A stretch of DNA of 64,000 nt from DASXKD01 sp963762735 (lineage in GTDB: Bacteria > Actinomycetota > Actinomycetes > Streptosporangiales > Streptosporangiaceae): positions 62,001-126,000 of the forward strand of contig CAVXMG010000026.1 in assembly GCA_963762735.1 (NCBI GenBank), given 5' to 3'. The translations under genes and the position numbers were made by a program. Shown here in pieces: positions 47,383 through 55,298 of the stretch (its first letter is position 1; each line of letters begins with the position of its first letter). The notes under the pieces are model-generated. The model worked only from the letters and a program-made list of their open reading frames with translations, did not search any database and was not told where the DNA came from.

Positions 47383-48212
47383 GCGGCACCTTCTCTCTGT
47401 GCTTGGGCTGCATGCGGTGCGTGGGCTGCTCGCGTCAGGCGCGGTGCGCACGGCCCGGGCCCGTCCGGCCGGTGGCCCAGGATCGTGGACAGGCCGCTGG
47501 CCTGGGCCATGCACGCGGCGGCCACATCGGCGGTCCGGGGCGGGGTCAGCCGGGTCCCCGGGCCTGACACAGAAAGCGCGGCGACCACGGCGCCGCCGTC
47601 GCGGTAGACCGGGGCGGCCACCGCCACCAGACCGGGTTCCAGTTCGCCGTCGATGACCGCGTAGCCGCGCTCGCGGACGGCGGCAAGCTCCGCCTCCAGC
47701 GCCGCCCGGCTGGTGATGGTCTGCGCGGTGCGCCGCTCCAGCCGGCCTGCCGGCAGCTTCGCCACGCCGTGGGCGAGCAGCACCTTGCCGATCGCGGTGC
47801 AGTGCAGCGGCACCGCCCGGCCCAGCCAGCTGGTGGCCCCGATCAGGTACACGCTGTCCACCTGGGCGATCTGCTCGACCATGCCGTCCCGCCCGACGCC
47901 GAGGTTCACGGTCTCGCCGGTGGCCTCGCCGAGCCGGTCCAGGTAGGGCTGGGCGACCTCGGTCAGCCCTGCCTCGGCACCGCCGCGCCAGGCGAACCTG
48001 ACGAACATCTCCCCGGGACGGAACCGGCCCGCCTCGTCGCGGCGGACCAGCCCGTTGCGCTCGAGCGCGAGCAGCAGCCGCGACGTGGTGCTCTTGGCCA
48101 GCCCGGTGGCGGCGGCCAGTTCGGTGAACGTGACCGACCCTGGCGCGTGCACCACCTCGGTGAGCAGCCGCGCGGCACGGTCCACCGCCTGGGTTCCGTT
48201 GGGACTGCTCAC
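47379..48212 (-). CDS. IclR family transcriptional regulator 2
   Basis: From GTG 48212 a 277-residue protein with winged helix TFTELAAATGLAKSTTSRLL and IclR effector domain (GETVNLGVGRDGMVEQIAQV, LHCTAIGKVLLAHG, LVAVAAPVYRDGG). A Pro/Ala-rich C-terminal tail of about 35 residues follows the domain. It heads the minus-strand corrinoid operon and is divergent from mttB, so it is the natural regulator of both; a palindrome lies in the shared upstream region. The paralogue at 28.8-29.5 kb sits beside the aldehyde dehydrogenase. Confidence 0.93.
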   Translation of the reverse strand: MSSPNGTQAVDRAARLLTEVVHAPGSVTFTELAAATGLAKSTTSRLLLALERNGLVRRDEAGRFRPGEMFVRFAWRGGAEAGLTEVAQPYLDRLGEATGETVNLGVGRDGMVEQIAQVDSVYLIGATSWLGRAVPLHCTAIGKVLLAHGVAKLPAGRLERRTAQTITSRAALEAELAAVRERGYAVIDGELEPGLVAVAAPVYRDGGAVVAALSVSGPGTRLTPPRTADVAAACMAQASGLSTILGHRPDGPGPCAPRLTRAAHAPHAAQAQREGAA

Positions 48213-48280
48213 CGCGCCTGCCTGTGGGTTGCCGCGCCAGCCCGGCCGCGCCAAGCTGGCAGAAGGTACTGTGCAGCAAA

Positions 48281-48310
48281 GTTCCACGTTGCGGAACTCT
48301 GTTCTACTAT
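48281..48310 (+). promoter_or_regulatory. Palindrome and possible -35/-10 between iclR and mttB
   Basis: GTTCC (48281-48285) and GGAAC (48293-48297) form an inverted repeat with a 7-nt spacer, close to the semi-palindromes bound by IclR proteins. TACTAT (48305-48310) could be a -10 box of the mttB promoter, with GTTCCA (48281-48286) 18 nt upstream as a weak -35. The operator would then cover the polymerase site. Confidence 0.5.
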
Positions 48311-48400
48311 GTGATCCTACGATCGGGGTCTTGGCCGGTCAAGGCTGCGCCGGCCCGTCTGGAAGGCCGTCCCGGGGTCAGCCGGAAGAGGCAGGTGGCG

Positions 48401-49853
48401 ATGTTCCGCAACACGATGCCGCGGTATGAGATCCTCTCCGCCGATGCGGTCGGGGTGCTGGAACGCGGCTGGCGCCGCATCGTCAGCGAGATCGGCGTCC
48501 AGTTCGCCAAGCCGGAGGCCGTGGAGCTGTTCCGCAAGGCCGGCCAGCAGGTGGACGGCGACGTGGTCAAGTTCGACCCGGACTTCGTACTCGAGCAGGT
48601 CGCCAAGGCGCCGCGCGAGTTCGACGTGCAGGCCCGCAACCCGGCCAACACCGTGCACATCGGCGGCGACGACATGGTGTTCAGCGCGGTGTACGGGTCG
48701 CCGTTCATCCGCGAGGGCGAGGTTCGCAGGGACGCCACGATGGACGACTTCCGCCGCCTGGCGATGCTGGCCCAGTCCTTCCCCGAACTGGACTCCGCGG
48801 GCGGGGTGATCTGCGAGCCCAACGACGCCCCGCTGGACTCGCGGCACCTCGACATGATCTACGCCCTGCAGACCCTCACCGACAAGATCTACATGGGCAA
48901 CGTGGTCTCCGGGCCGAACGCGGCCGACACGATCGCGATGACCTCGATCCTGTTCGGCGGCCTGGACAAGGGCCGTGCGGCGATCGAGCAGACGCCCGCG
49001 ACAATCAGCCTGATCAACTGCAACTCGCCGCTGCGCTGGGACGACCGGATGCTGGACGCCCAGTTCGAGTACTGCGCGGCGAACCAGCCGGTGGTGCTCA
49101 CCCCGTTCCTGCTCATGGGTGCCATGTCCCCGGTCGCGATCCCGGCCGCACTGGCGCAGCAGCTTGCCGAGGCGCTGACCGGCATCGCGCTGGCCCAGCT
49201 CATCCGGCCCGGCTGCCCGGTGATCTTCGGCTCGTTCCTGTCCAACATCGACATGCAGTCAGGGTCGCCCAGCTTCGGCACCCCGGAGTCGGCGATCGGC
49301 CTGCTCTGCACCGGGCAGCTGGCCCGGCACTACGGGCTGCCGTTCCGCACCGGCGGCGGGCTGAACTCCAGCCAGACCGCGGACGCGCAGGCCGCCTACG
49401 AGGCGCTGATGACGCTGCTGCCCACGTTCCTGGCGGGCACCAACTTCGTCATGCACGCCGCCGGGTGGCTGGAGGGCGGCCTGGTGAGCAGCTACGAGAA
49501 GTTCATCATCGACATCGAGCTGCTGCGGATGCTGCGGGTGCAGTTCACCCCGCTGGAGATCGACGAGGCGTCGCTGGCGTTCGGCGCGCACGAGGAGGTC
49601 GGCCACGGCGGCCACTTCCTCGGTGCCGCGCACACCATGGAGCGGTTCCGCACCTGCTTCTACCGGCCGCTGCTGTCCTCCACCGCGAACTACGAGCGGT
49701 GGCTGAAGCAGGGCGGCAAGGACGCCGATGGTGCGGGCCGGCGAGATCTGGCACAAGACGCTGGAGGCGTACGAGCCGCCGCCGCTTGACGAGGCGATCC
49801 GCGCCGAGCTGGCCGACTACGTCGCCCGCCGCCGCGCTGAGCTGGGCGACTAG
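48401..49853 (+). CDS. MttB-superfamily (trimethylamine/glycine-betaine-type) corrinoid methyltransferase, non-pyrrolysine (one frameshift)
   Basis: MttB-superfamily TIM-barrel enzymes move a methyl group from a quaternary or tertiary amine to a corrinoid protein. The protein has RYEILSADAVGVLERGWRRI, FSAVYGSPFIREGEVR, GVICEPNDAPLDSRHLDM, SLINCNSPLRWDD, FGSFLSNIDMQSGSPSFGTP and GAHEEVGHGGHFLGAAHTME. No in-frame UAG interrupts it, so it is not a pyrrolysine enzyme; the characterised non-pyrrolysine members act on glycine betaine and similar compounds. An indel near 49730 breaks the frame; the corrected C-terminus is RAGEIWHKTLEAYEPPPLDE to GD, stop 49851-49853, giving about 483 residues, normal for the family. 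It is divergent from the IclR/corrinoid operon and 3 bp from the next gene. Confidence 0.93.
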
Positions 49854-49856
49854 GCG

Positions 49857-51530
49857 ATGCAGGAGCGCGCCGCCGACCTGGTGCTGACCGGGGGAGCGGT
49901 GTACACGGTGGATGCCGCGCGGTCCTGGGCGCAGGCGGTCGCGATCTCCGGCGGCCGGATCGTGGCGGTGGGCACCGACGCGGACATGCGGCCTTATGTG
50001 GGCCCGCGCACCGAGGTGGTCGGCCTGCGCGGGCGGATGTTGCTGCCCGGGTTCCAGGACGCGCACGTGCACGCGTCCGGCGGCGGGCTCGAGCGCAGCC
50101 AGTGCGACCTGACCGGCGAGCACACCCGGCCGGGCTACCTGGCGGCGATCCGCTCCTACGCCGACCGCAACCCCGATGCGGCCTGGATCACCGGCGGCGG
50201 CTGGGGGATGGACGTGTTCCCCGGCGGCGTGCCCAGCAAGGACGACCTCGACGCGGTGGTCCCCGGCCGGCCGGTGTTCCTGTCCAACCGCGACCACCAC
50301 GGCGCCTGGGTGAACTCGCGGGCGCTCGCGCTGGCCGGGGTGGACGCCGCGACCCCGGATCCCCCCGACGGCCGGATCGAGCGCACCGCGGCCGGCGAGC
50401 CCCAGGGCACGCTGCACGAGGGCGCGATGAACCTGGTACAGCGGGTGGTGCCCGCGGTCACCCTGGAGCAGCAGGTGGCCGGCATCCTGGAGGGCCAGCG
50501 GTACCTTCATTCGCTCGGCATCACCGCCTGGCAGGAGGCGATCGTCGGTGAGTACGCGGTGGTGCCCGACTGCTTCGAGGCTTACCGCGAGGTCGAGCGG
50601 CGGGGGCTGCTGACCGCCCGGGTCACCGGTGCGCTCTGGTGGCGGCGCGCGGCCGGTCTGTCACAACTGGATTTTCTGGCCGAACGACGGTCCATCGCTG
50701 ACGGCGCCCGGTTCCGCACCACCAGCGTGAAGATCATGCAAGACGGCGTCTGCGAGAACTTCACCGCCGCCATGCTGAGCCCCTACCTCGACGGGCACGG
50801 CCACGAGACGCAAGGGCGGGGGACCAGCTTCTTCGACCCGGAGGAACTGAACGAGGCGGTCACGGCGATCGACGCCCGGGGGTTCCAGGTGCACATCCAC
50901 GCGATCGGGGACCGGGCGGTCCGCGAGGCGCTGGACGCGATCGCCGCCGCCCGGGCCGTTAACGGGCCCGGCCAGGGGCGGCATCACATCGCGCATATCC
51001 AGGTCATCCACCCCGAGGACGTGCCCAGGTTCCGCGACCTTTCTGTGGTGGCCAACTGCCAGCCGCTGTGGGCAACCAACGAACCGCAGATGACCGAGCT
51101 GACCTTGCCGTTCCTCGGCCCGGAGCGGTCCGCGTGGCAGTACCCGTTCGGCAGCCTGGCCCGTTCCGGCGCGCAACTGTGCTTCGGCAGCGACTGGCCG
51201 GTGTCCAGCCCGAACCCGATGTGGGAGATGCACACCGCGGTGAACCGGACCACCGCGCCGGACTACCCGTTCCGTGGCCCGGACACCGGCACCCCGTTCC
51301 TGCCCGGCGAGCGGATCGGCCTGCCTGCCGCGCTCGCCGCGTTCACCGTCGGCTCTGCCTACGTCAACCACGACGAGCGGGACGCGGGCTCGGTCGAGCC
51401 CGGCAAGCGCGCCGACCTCGTGGTGCTCGACCGCGACCTGTTCGCCCAGCCCGCCGCCGAGATCGCCGAGGCCGAGGTGGACCTCACCCTGGTGGACGGC
51501 ACCGTGGTGCACGCCCGCCCCGGCACCTGA
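49857..51530 (+). CDS. YtcJ-like metal-dependent amidohydrolase
   Basis: The 557-residue protein has the amidohydrolase barrel metal motifs LLPGFQDAHVHASGGG, HIHAIGDRAVREAL, IAHIQVIHPED and FGSDWPVSSPNPM, with a small beta-sandwich formed by both ends (ADLVLTGGAVYTVDAARSW, GKRADLVVLDRDLF). These are hallmarks of the YtcJ/AepA group, which hydrolyse amide-like bonds; some members act on N-substituted formamides. It starts 3 bp after the mttB stop and is surely co-transcribed, so it may release or process an N-methylated substrate. The exact substrate is unknown. Confidence 0.92.
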   Translation: MQERAADLVLTGGAVYTVDAARSWAQAVAISGGRIVAVGTDADMRPYVGPRTEVVGLRGRMLLPGFQDAHVHASGGGLERSQCDLTGEHTRPGYLAAIRSYADRNPDAAWITGGGWGMDVFPGGVPSKDDLDAVVPGRPVFLSNRDHHGAWVNSRALALAGVDAATPDPPDGRIERTAAGEPQGTLHEGAMNLVQRVVPAVTLEQQVAGILEGQRYLHSLGITAWQEAIVGEYAVVPDCFEAYREVERRGLLTARVTGALWWRRAAGLSQLDFLAERRSIADGARFRTTSVKIMQDGVCENFTAAMLSPYLDGHGHETQGRGTSFFDPEELNEAVTAIDARGFQVHIHAIGDRAVREALDAIAAARAVNGPGQGRHHIAHIQVIHPEDVPRFRDLSVVANCQPLWATNEPQMTELTLPFLGPERSAWQYPFGSLARSGAQLCFGSDWPVSSPNPMWEMHTAVNRTTAPDYPFRGPDTGTPFLPGERIGLPAALAAFTVGSAYVNHDERDAGSVEPGKRADLVVLDRDLFAQPAAEIAEAEVDLTLVDGTVVHARPGT

Positions 51531-51607
51531 CCCGCGCGCTGGCCTCAGGCCAGGCCCCCGTCAATGAAGCCGAGGGTGAGCTCGTCCGGGACCTAGGCCA
51601 CCGGGGC

Positions 51608-51681
51608 AGGGCACTTTCGGCCCTAAGGGAGCGCTGTCCGTAGGGCTGAACTGTAAGTGCACGTGCGGCTGGCGGGCACTT
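51608..51681 (+). promoter_or_regulatory. Two inverted repeats upstream of the receiver-like gene
   Basis: AGGGC (51608-51612) and GCCCT (51620-51624) flank ACTTTCG; further down AAGTGC (51655-51660) and GCACTT (51676-51681) form a second pair. The first resembles the GGGnCTTTnGGCCC sites found upstream of redox- or dormancy-regulated genes in actinomycetes, but this is a visual resemblance only. Confidence 0.4.
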
Positions 51682-51696
51682 GCAGGGCAGACGGAC

Positions 51697-52309
51697 ATGG
51701 GAGTGCAGATGAGACAACGAGTACCCAGGACGACGTGGGGCTCACCCGGTGCGGGCACCGGGCGCCCGCGCGTCCTGATCGAAGACGACCACCAAGCACT
51801 GGCGATCTCCGACTTCGCCCTGTTCGAACAGGCGGGCCTGGGCATCGCGTTCTGCTCGGGGCCCGGCGAGGATCCACGGGCCTGCCCGCTGTTGTGCGGC
51901 GAGCCGTGCCCGGTAGTGGCCCGTGCCGAGGCCGTACTGCATGGCCTGGACCCTGCCCTCGGCATCGCTGCGGCGATCCGCCGCCAGCACCCGGGCCTGC
52001 CGGTCGTGGTCGAGCAGCGCCCTAGCCCGGGCGGAGCCCAGCCGCCAGCACCGGAGGGCTGCACGACCCTGCCCTGCTCCTCCTCGGTGAAGGGCCAGAT
52101 CGACGCCGTGTGGCGGGCGCTGGCGGACCGGCGGAGTTGACGGGCGATCCGGCGCCACCGCCAACCCGGTCGGCGTGCTCGTGGTGGTCAGCGAGCTTGG
52201 CCGTGGTATCGCGGGCGTCATCGACGGGCTGCCGCCGGTCGGGATCGAGACCGACGCCGACGTTGCGGACCGGCATCGCCTGCTCCGCGAGATCGGCTAC
52301 AAACTCTGA
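51697..52309 (+). CDS. Small Cys-containing receiver-like protein (frameshifted), function unknown
   Basis: The first part (51697-52140, 147 residues) begins with RPRVLIEDDHQALAISDFALF, like the acidic N-terminus of a receiver domain, and has a Cys cluster (FCSGPGEDPRACPLLCGEPC) in the middle. It ends at a stop at 52138. The sequence after it stays open in the +1 frame and has strong codon bias: NPVGVLVVVSELGRGIAGVI, then DGLPPVGIETDADVADRHRL and LREIGYKL, stop 52307-52309. One indel near 52130 would join both into about 204 residues. I recognise no family. The tail overlaps the end of the convergent PAP2 gene. Confidence 0.55.
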
Positions 52310-52964
52310 CCCGGGACACCGCCGCCTCTACGGTCAGTCCGAGCGCAGTGCCGCCCGCGATATCGAGGGGCAGGTGGGCGCCCGCGTAGATCCGGGTCAG
52401 GCCCACGACCGGCACCGCGATCAGGACCAAGGCGCGGCCGCCCGGGCCGAGCCGGGGGAGAGCCGCCGCGCCGAGGGCGGCGGCGACTCCGGCGTGCCCG
52501 GACGGGTATCCCAGCCCGGCGGCCGGGCGGCCGCGGCAGCGGTTGCCCGGCAGCAGTGCACCCGGCCGGGGCCGCCGCACGACCTGCTTGACCAGCTTCG
52601 CGAGTGCCCAGGTGCCGGCCCCGCTCGCGAGGAGCCGGGCGGCCAGTGCGCGGTCCCCGGCCAGCCATGCCGCGCCCGCCGCGGCGGGCGCGGCACCGAA
52701 GGCACCGAGCTGCATGCACGCCCAGGCGACCGGATACACCGAGCTGGGCAGGCCGTTCACTGCCCGGAACGCGCTGGCCTCCCAGGGGCTGACGCCGCGG
52801 CGGCGCACTGCCAGGGCGGTGACAACCACCACCGCTGCCCCCGCGCCGAGCCGTCCCCGCGGGCTGGCCAGGGCTCCCGCGAGGGAGCGCGGCGGGATTC
52901 CGGCCGGCTCCGGTGCCGGGGCGGCGGCAGGTGCCTGGTCGATGGGTACTGTGCGCGGGATCAT
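52218..52964 (-). CDS. PAP2-family membrane phosphatase
   Basis: Five or six membrane helices with the three phosphatase motifs: KQVVRRPRPG, YPSGHAGVAAALGA and RIYAGAHLPLDIAGG. PAP2 enzymes remove phosphate from lipid phosphates such as undecaprenyl pyrophosphate or phosphatidic acid. ATG 52964 overlaps the lipoprotein stop (ATGA). The last 30 residues (Arg/Ser-rich) are antisense to the end of the receiver-like gene and are probably wrong; one indel near 52320 would end the protein at about 52297. It is the third gene of a coupled minus-strand operon. Confidence 0.88.
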   Translation of the reverse strand: MIPRTVPIDQAPAAAPAPEPAGIPPRSLAGALASPRGRLGAGAAVVVVTALAVRRRGVSPWEASAFRAVNGLPSSVYPVAWACMQLGAFGAAPAAAGAAWLAGDRALAARLLASGAGTWALAKLVKQVVRRPRPGALLPGNRCRGRPAAGLGYPSGHAGVAAALGAAALPRLGPGGRALVLIAVPVVGLTRIYAGAHLPLDIAGGTALGLTVEAAVSRVRVCSRSRGAGDAGPQRRRRSRSRPAAARR

Positions 52965-53536
52965 GGGCCGAGCTCGCGCTTCAGCACGAGCCGGAGCTGC
53001 TGCCTCGGGTAGAGGCCGACAGCCTGCTCGAACTGTTCCATCAGCGAGATCTGCGACCCCAGCGCGAAGTCGAACGAGTAGCTCACGCAGCCTCCTGGGA
53101 ACACGTCGTACAGGCTGCCCGCGAACCGGGGGGTGATCGAGGTGAGCCGGGTGTAGGTGACCGCACCGGGGGCCCGCGGCGGGGATGGGCTGGCATCGCC
53201 AGGCCGGCACGCCGCGGTGAGCCGGACCCTGACCGGCTGCCCGGGGGACCGGTCAGAGCTGAGCACGAAGCTGGTCCCGCCCGGGGCGGCGCGGAACCCG
53301 GACGTGCTCCATCCCTGCGGCAGCGTGCGGATGCAGGGCAGGTAGGACGCCGAGGGCAAGGACTGGGCCACGATCGCAAGCCGGAGCGGCTGGCTGCAGC
53401 CGGGCGCGGTATCGCTGAACGCGGCGCAGCCGGTGAGCGTGGCAGCCGTCGCGAGCAGCACGGCTGCCAGCCCGGCGGCAAGCCGGGCGCGCCCGGCGCA
53501 GTGGCCGCGCCTGCCGGCACCTGCCCGCGCGGTCAT
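52961..53536 (-). CDS. Predicted lipoprotein of unknown function
   Basis: A 191-residue protein with a signal sequence and lipobox LTGC (Cys about residue 37). The mature part has five Cys residues and a segment ASYLPCIRTLPQGWSTSGF, which recurs in secreted actinobacterial proteins of unknown role, and ends LRLVLKRELGP. It is coupled by 4-bp overlaps to the PAP2-kinase gene upstream and the PAP2 gene downstream, so it probably works at the membrane with them. Confidence 0.75.
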   Translation of the reverse strand: MTARAGAGRRGHCAGRARLAAGLAAVLLATAATLTGCAAFSDTAPGCSQPLRLAIVAQSLPSASYLPCIRTLPQGWSTSGFRAAPGGTSFVLSSDRSPGQPVRVRLTAACRPGDASPSPPRAPGAVTYTRLTSITPRFAGSLYDVFPGGCVSYSFDFALGSQISLMEQFEQAVGLYPRQQLRLVLKRELGP

Positions 53537-55233
53537 AGCAGTCCCGCCACCTTCATGTACCCGGCGAACACCGCCACCGCAGCCGCCAGCGATGCGAGCA
53601 GCATGGCCGTGACCGCGATCCGGCGGATGTTCCAGAGCTGGACCGGCACCGGGCGGCGCCTGGGGGCGAGCCGGCGGAACTCCCCGACCAGGTCACGCCC
53701 ATCGGCGCGGAGCAGCGCCCGGAGCTGCGTGGGCACCGTGACGCTCCGGCACGCGGCGAACGCTTCGGCCACGTCCTGCGCCGCGAAGACCTCAAGCGCC
53801 CGCTGGTAAACCCGCTCCGGGGTGCTGAGCAGTGCCAGGGTGAGCATCATGTTGGCCAGGTCCACCGCCTGGCGCCACGGCGTCGGCCGCACGGCGGCGA
53901 ACGCTACATCGATGAGCAGCACCTTTCCGTCCCGCACCAGGACGTTCGACGGCTTGATGTCACGGTGCGCCACCCCCACGTCCCACATCCGCCGTACCAC
54001 ACGGAGCGCATCCGTGATGACCTGGTCGTCGACCGGGCTGCCGCGCATCTCGCGCGCGCCGTCGAAGAACTCCATCACGATCAGGTATTCACGCTCCGGG
54101 GTGATCTCGACGAACCCGTACGGGCAGGGGGTGGGCAGCCCGGCATCCCGCATCAGGCGGAGCAGGTGGTCTTCGTACTCCACCAGCCGCCGCACCGTGG
54201 AAAACGGCTTCTCGTCCTCCAGACGCCCGTAAATGACCGTCCTTGCCAGCTTGTACCAGCGATCGGACCTGAGGTGGCTGACGGCGTAGAGCTTGCCGAA
54301 CAGCATGGCCTCGCCGCCGTCGGCGGCGCGGGCGCACAGCCGCAGCGGCGTCGAGCCGGCCGACGCCTCCAGGCCGAACGGCTCCACCCGGGTCACGGCG
54401 AGACCGAGCTGGCGGTCCAGCGCGCTGACGATCGCCGCGCCGCGCTGGCCGCCAATGTCGAGATGCGCCTTGCGGCGGCCGGAGTAGCTGACCGGGAACG
54501 CCTCGTTCGGCACCGCGAGCCAGAACATCATGACCGGCAGCGGCCAGCCGAGGATCAGCGCGGTCGCCACGTCGGTGGGATGGTCCACCGCCAGGTACAG
54601 CCGGGCCACGCAGGCCATGCCGAGGACGACCGCCACCGCCCACTTGCCCCGGTTCCGCCACCGCCCGGCGGGCACCAGGGTGTACAGCGCGCCGACCAGC
54701 GCCAGTGCCAGCATCGCCAGCGGCCGCGACGGCTGGGAGTAACCCTGCCACGACCCGAGGATCTCGATGCCGGCCGGCCGCATCCGGCCAAGCTCCAGCA
54801 TCATCGTGGAGACCAGCAGGCCCGCGGCGAGGAACACGATCAGGTAGACGGCCAGGTGCCGGAAGCGGCGGAACCCGGCCAGCACCGCGATGGTTGCCCA
54901 TGCCACCAGCCGCACCACCCACGGCGACGTCAGGGCGTTGGCGCCCAGCATCAGGTGGGTGAGCCACGGCGTGCGCACCGTGGCGATCGCATCCAGGACC
55001 GCGAGGTCGGCCCTGGTGATGACGCCGAGGACCGCGGGGATCGACATGCCGGCCCACAGCGCCGCGGTCAGCCCGCCGAGCAACAGGTACAGGCCGATGC
55101 CACGGCCGATGGGGCGGGGCAGCGGCGGCGGCTCCCCGGAGGGGCGCCGCCGCCACCCTCCGGGGGACGCGGCGAGCAACGGGGTGACTTCCGGCCCTAG
55201 GGCACCGGAACTGGGCGTCGGTAGCGTGGTCAT
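53533..55233 (-). CDS. Membrane PAP2-like domain fused to a protein-kinase-like domain
   Basis: The N-terminal half (to about residue 245) has six or seven membrane helices with a degenerate PAP2 layout: ELGRMRPAG, SRPLAMLALALVGAL in place of the PSGH motif, and ARLYLAVDHPTDVATALILG, which keeps the third motif. The C-terminal half is a kinase-like fold: LFGKLYAVSHLRSD with the ATP-site Lys, LIVMEFFDGAREM as hinge, the catalytic loop VAHRDIKPSNVLVRDG and LIDVAFAAV where DFG is expected. It resembles RIO/InaA-type small-substrate kinases. A single helix follows at the C-terminus. Phosphatase activity is doubtful, kinase activity plausible. The stop overlaps the lipoprotein start by 4 bp. Confidence 0.85.
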   Translation of the reverse strand: MTTLPTPSSGALGPEVTPLLAASPGGWRRRPSGEPPPLPRPIGRGIGLYLLLGGLTAALWAGMSIPAVLGVITRADLAVLDAIATVRTPWLTHLMLGANALTSPWVVRLVAWATIAVLAGFRRFRHLAVYLIVFLAAGLLVSTMMLELGRMRPAGIEILGSWQGYSQPSRPLAMLALALVGALYTLVPAGRWRNRGKWAVAVVLGMACVARLYLAVDHPTDVATALILGWPLPVMMFWLAVPNEAFPVSYSGRRKAHLDIGGQRGAAIVSALDRQLGLAVTRVEPFGLEASAGSTPLRLCARAADGGEAMLFGKLYAVSHLRSDRWYKLARTVIYGRLEDEKPFSTVRRLVEYEDHLLRLMRDAGLPTPCPYGFVEITPEREYLIVMEFFDGAREMRGSPVDDQVITDALRVVRRMWDVGVAHRDIKPSNVLVRDGKVLLIDVAFAAVRPTPWRQAVDLANMMLTLALLSTPERVYQRALEVFAAQDVAEAFAACRSVTVPTQLRALLRADGRDLVGEFRRLAPRRRPVPVQLWNIRRIAVTAMLLASLAAAVAVFAGYMKVAGLL

Positions 55234-55298
55234 CACGGCCCCGCCGCGGGGGAGCGCGGCACCCGGGTGCGGGTCGGCGCGGTAAAGAAGGTGACGTC

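Noticed and set aside
48213..48400. Cobalamin riboswitch upstream of the corrinoid genes
   Set aside because: No B12-box-like sequence or adequate leader length is seen; the intergenic region holds a palindrome of operator type instead.
48401..49853. Pyrrolysine-containing MttB
   Set aside because: No in-frame UAG occurs before the C-terminal frameshift, and no pylTSBCD genes are seen in the window.
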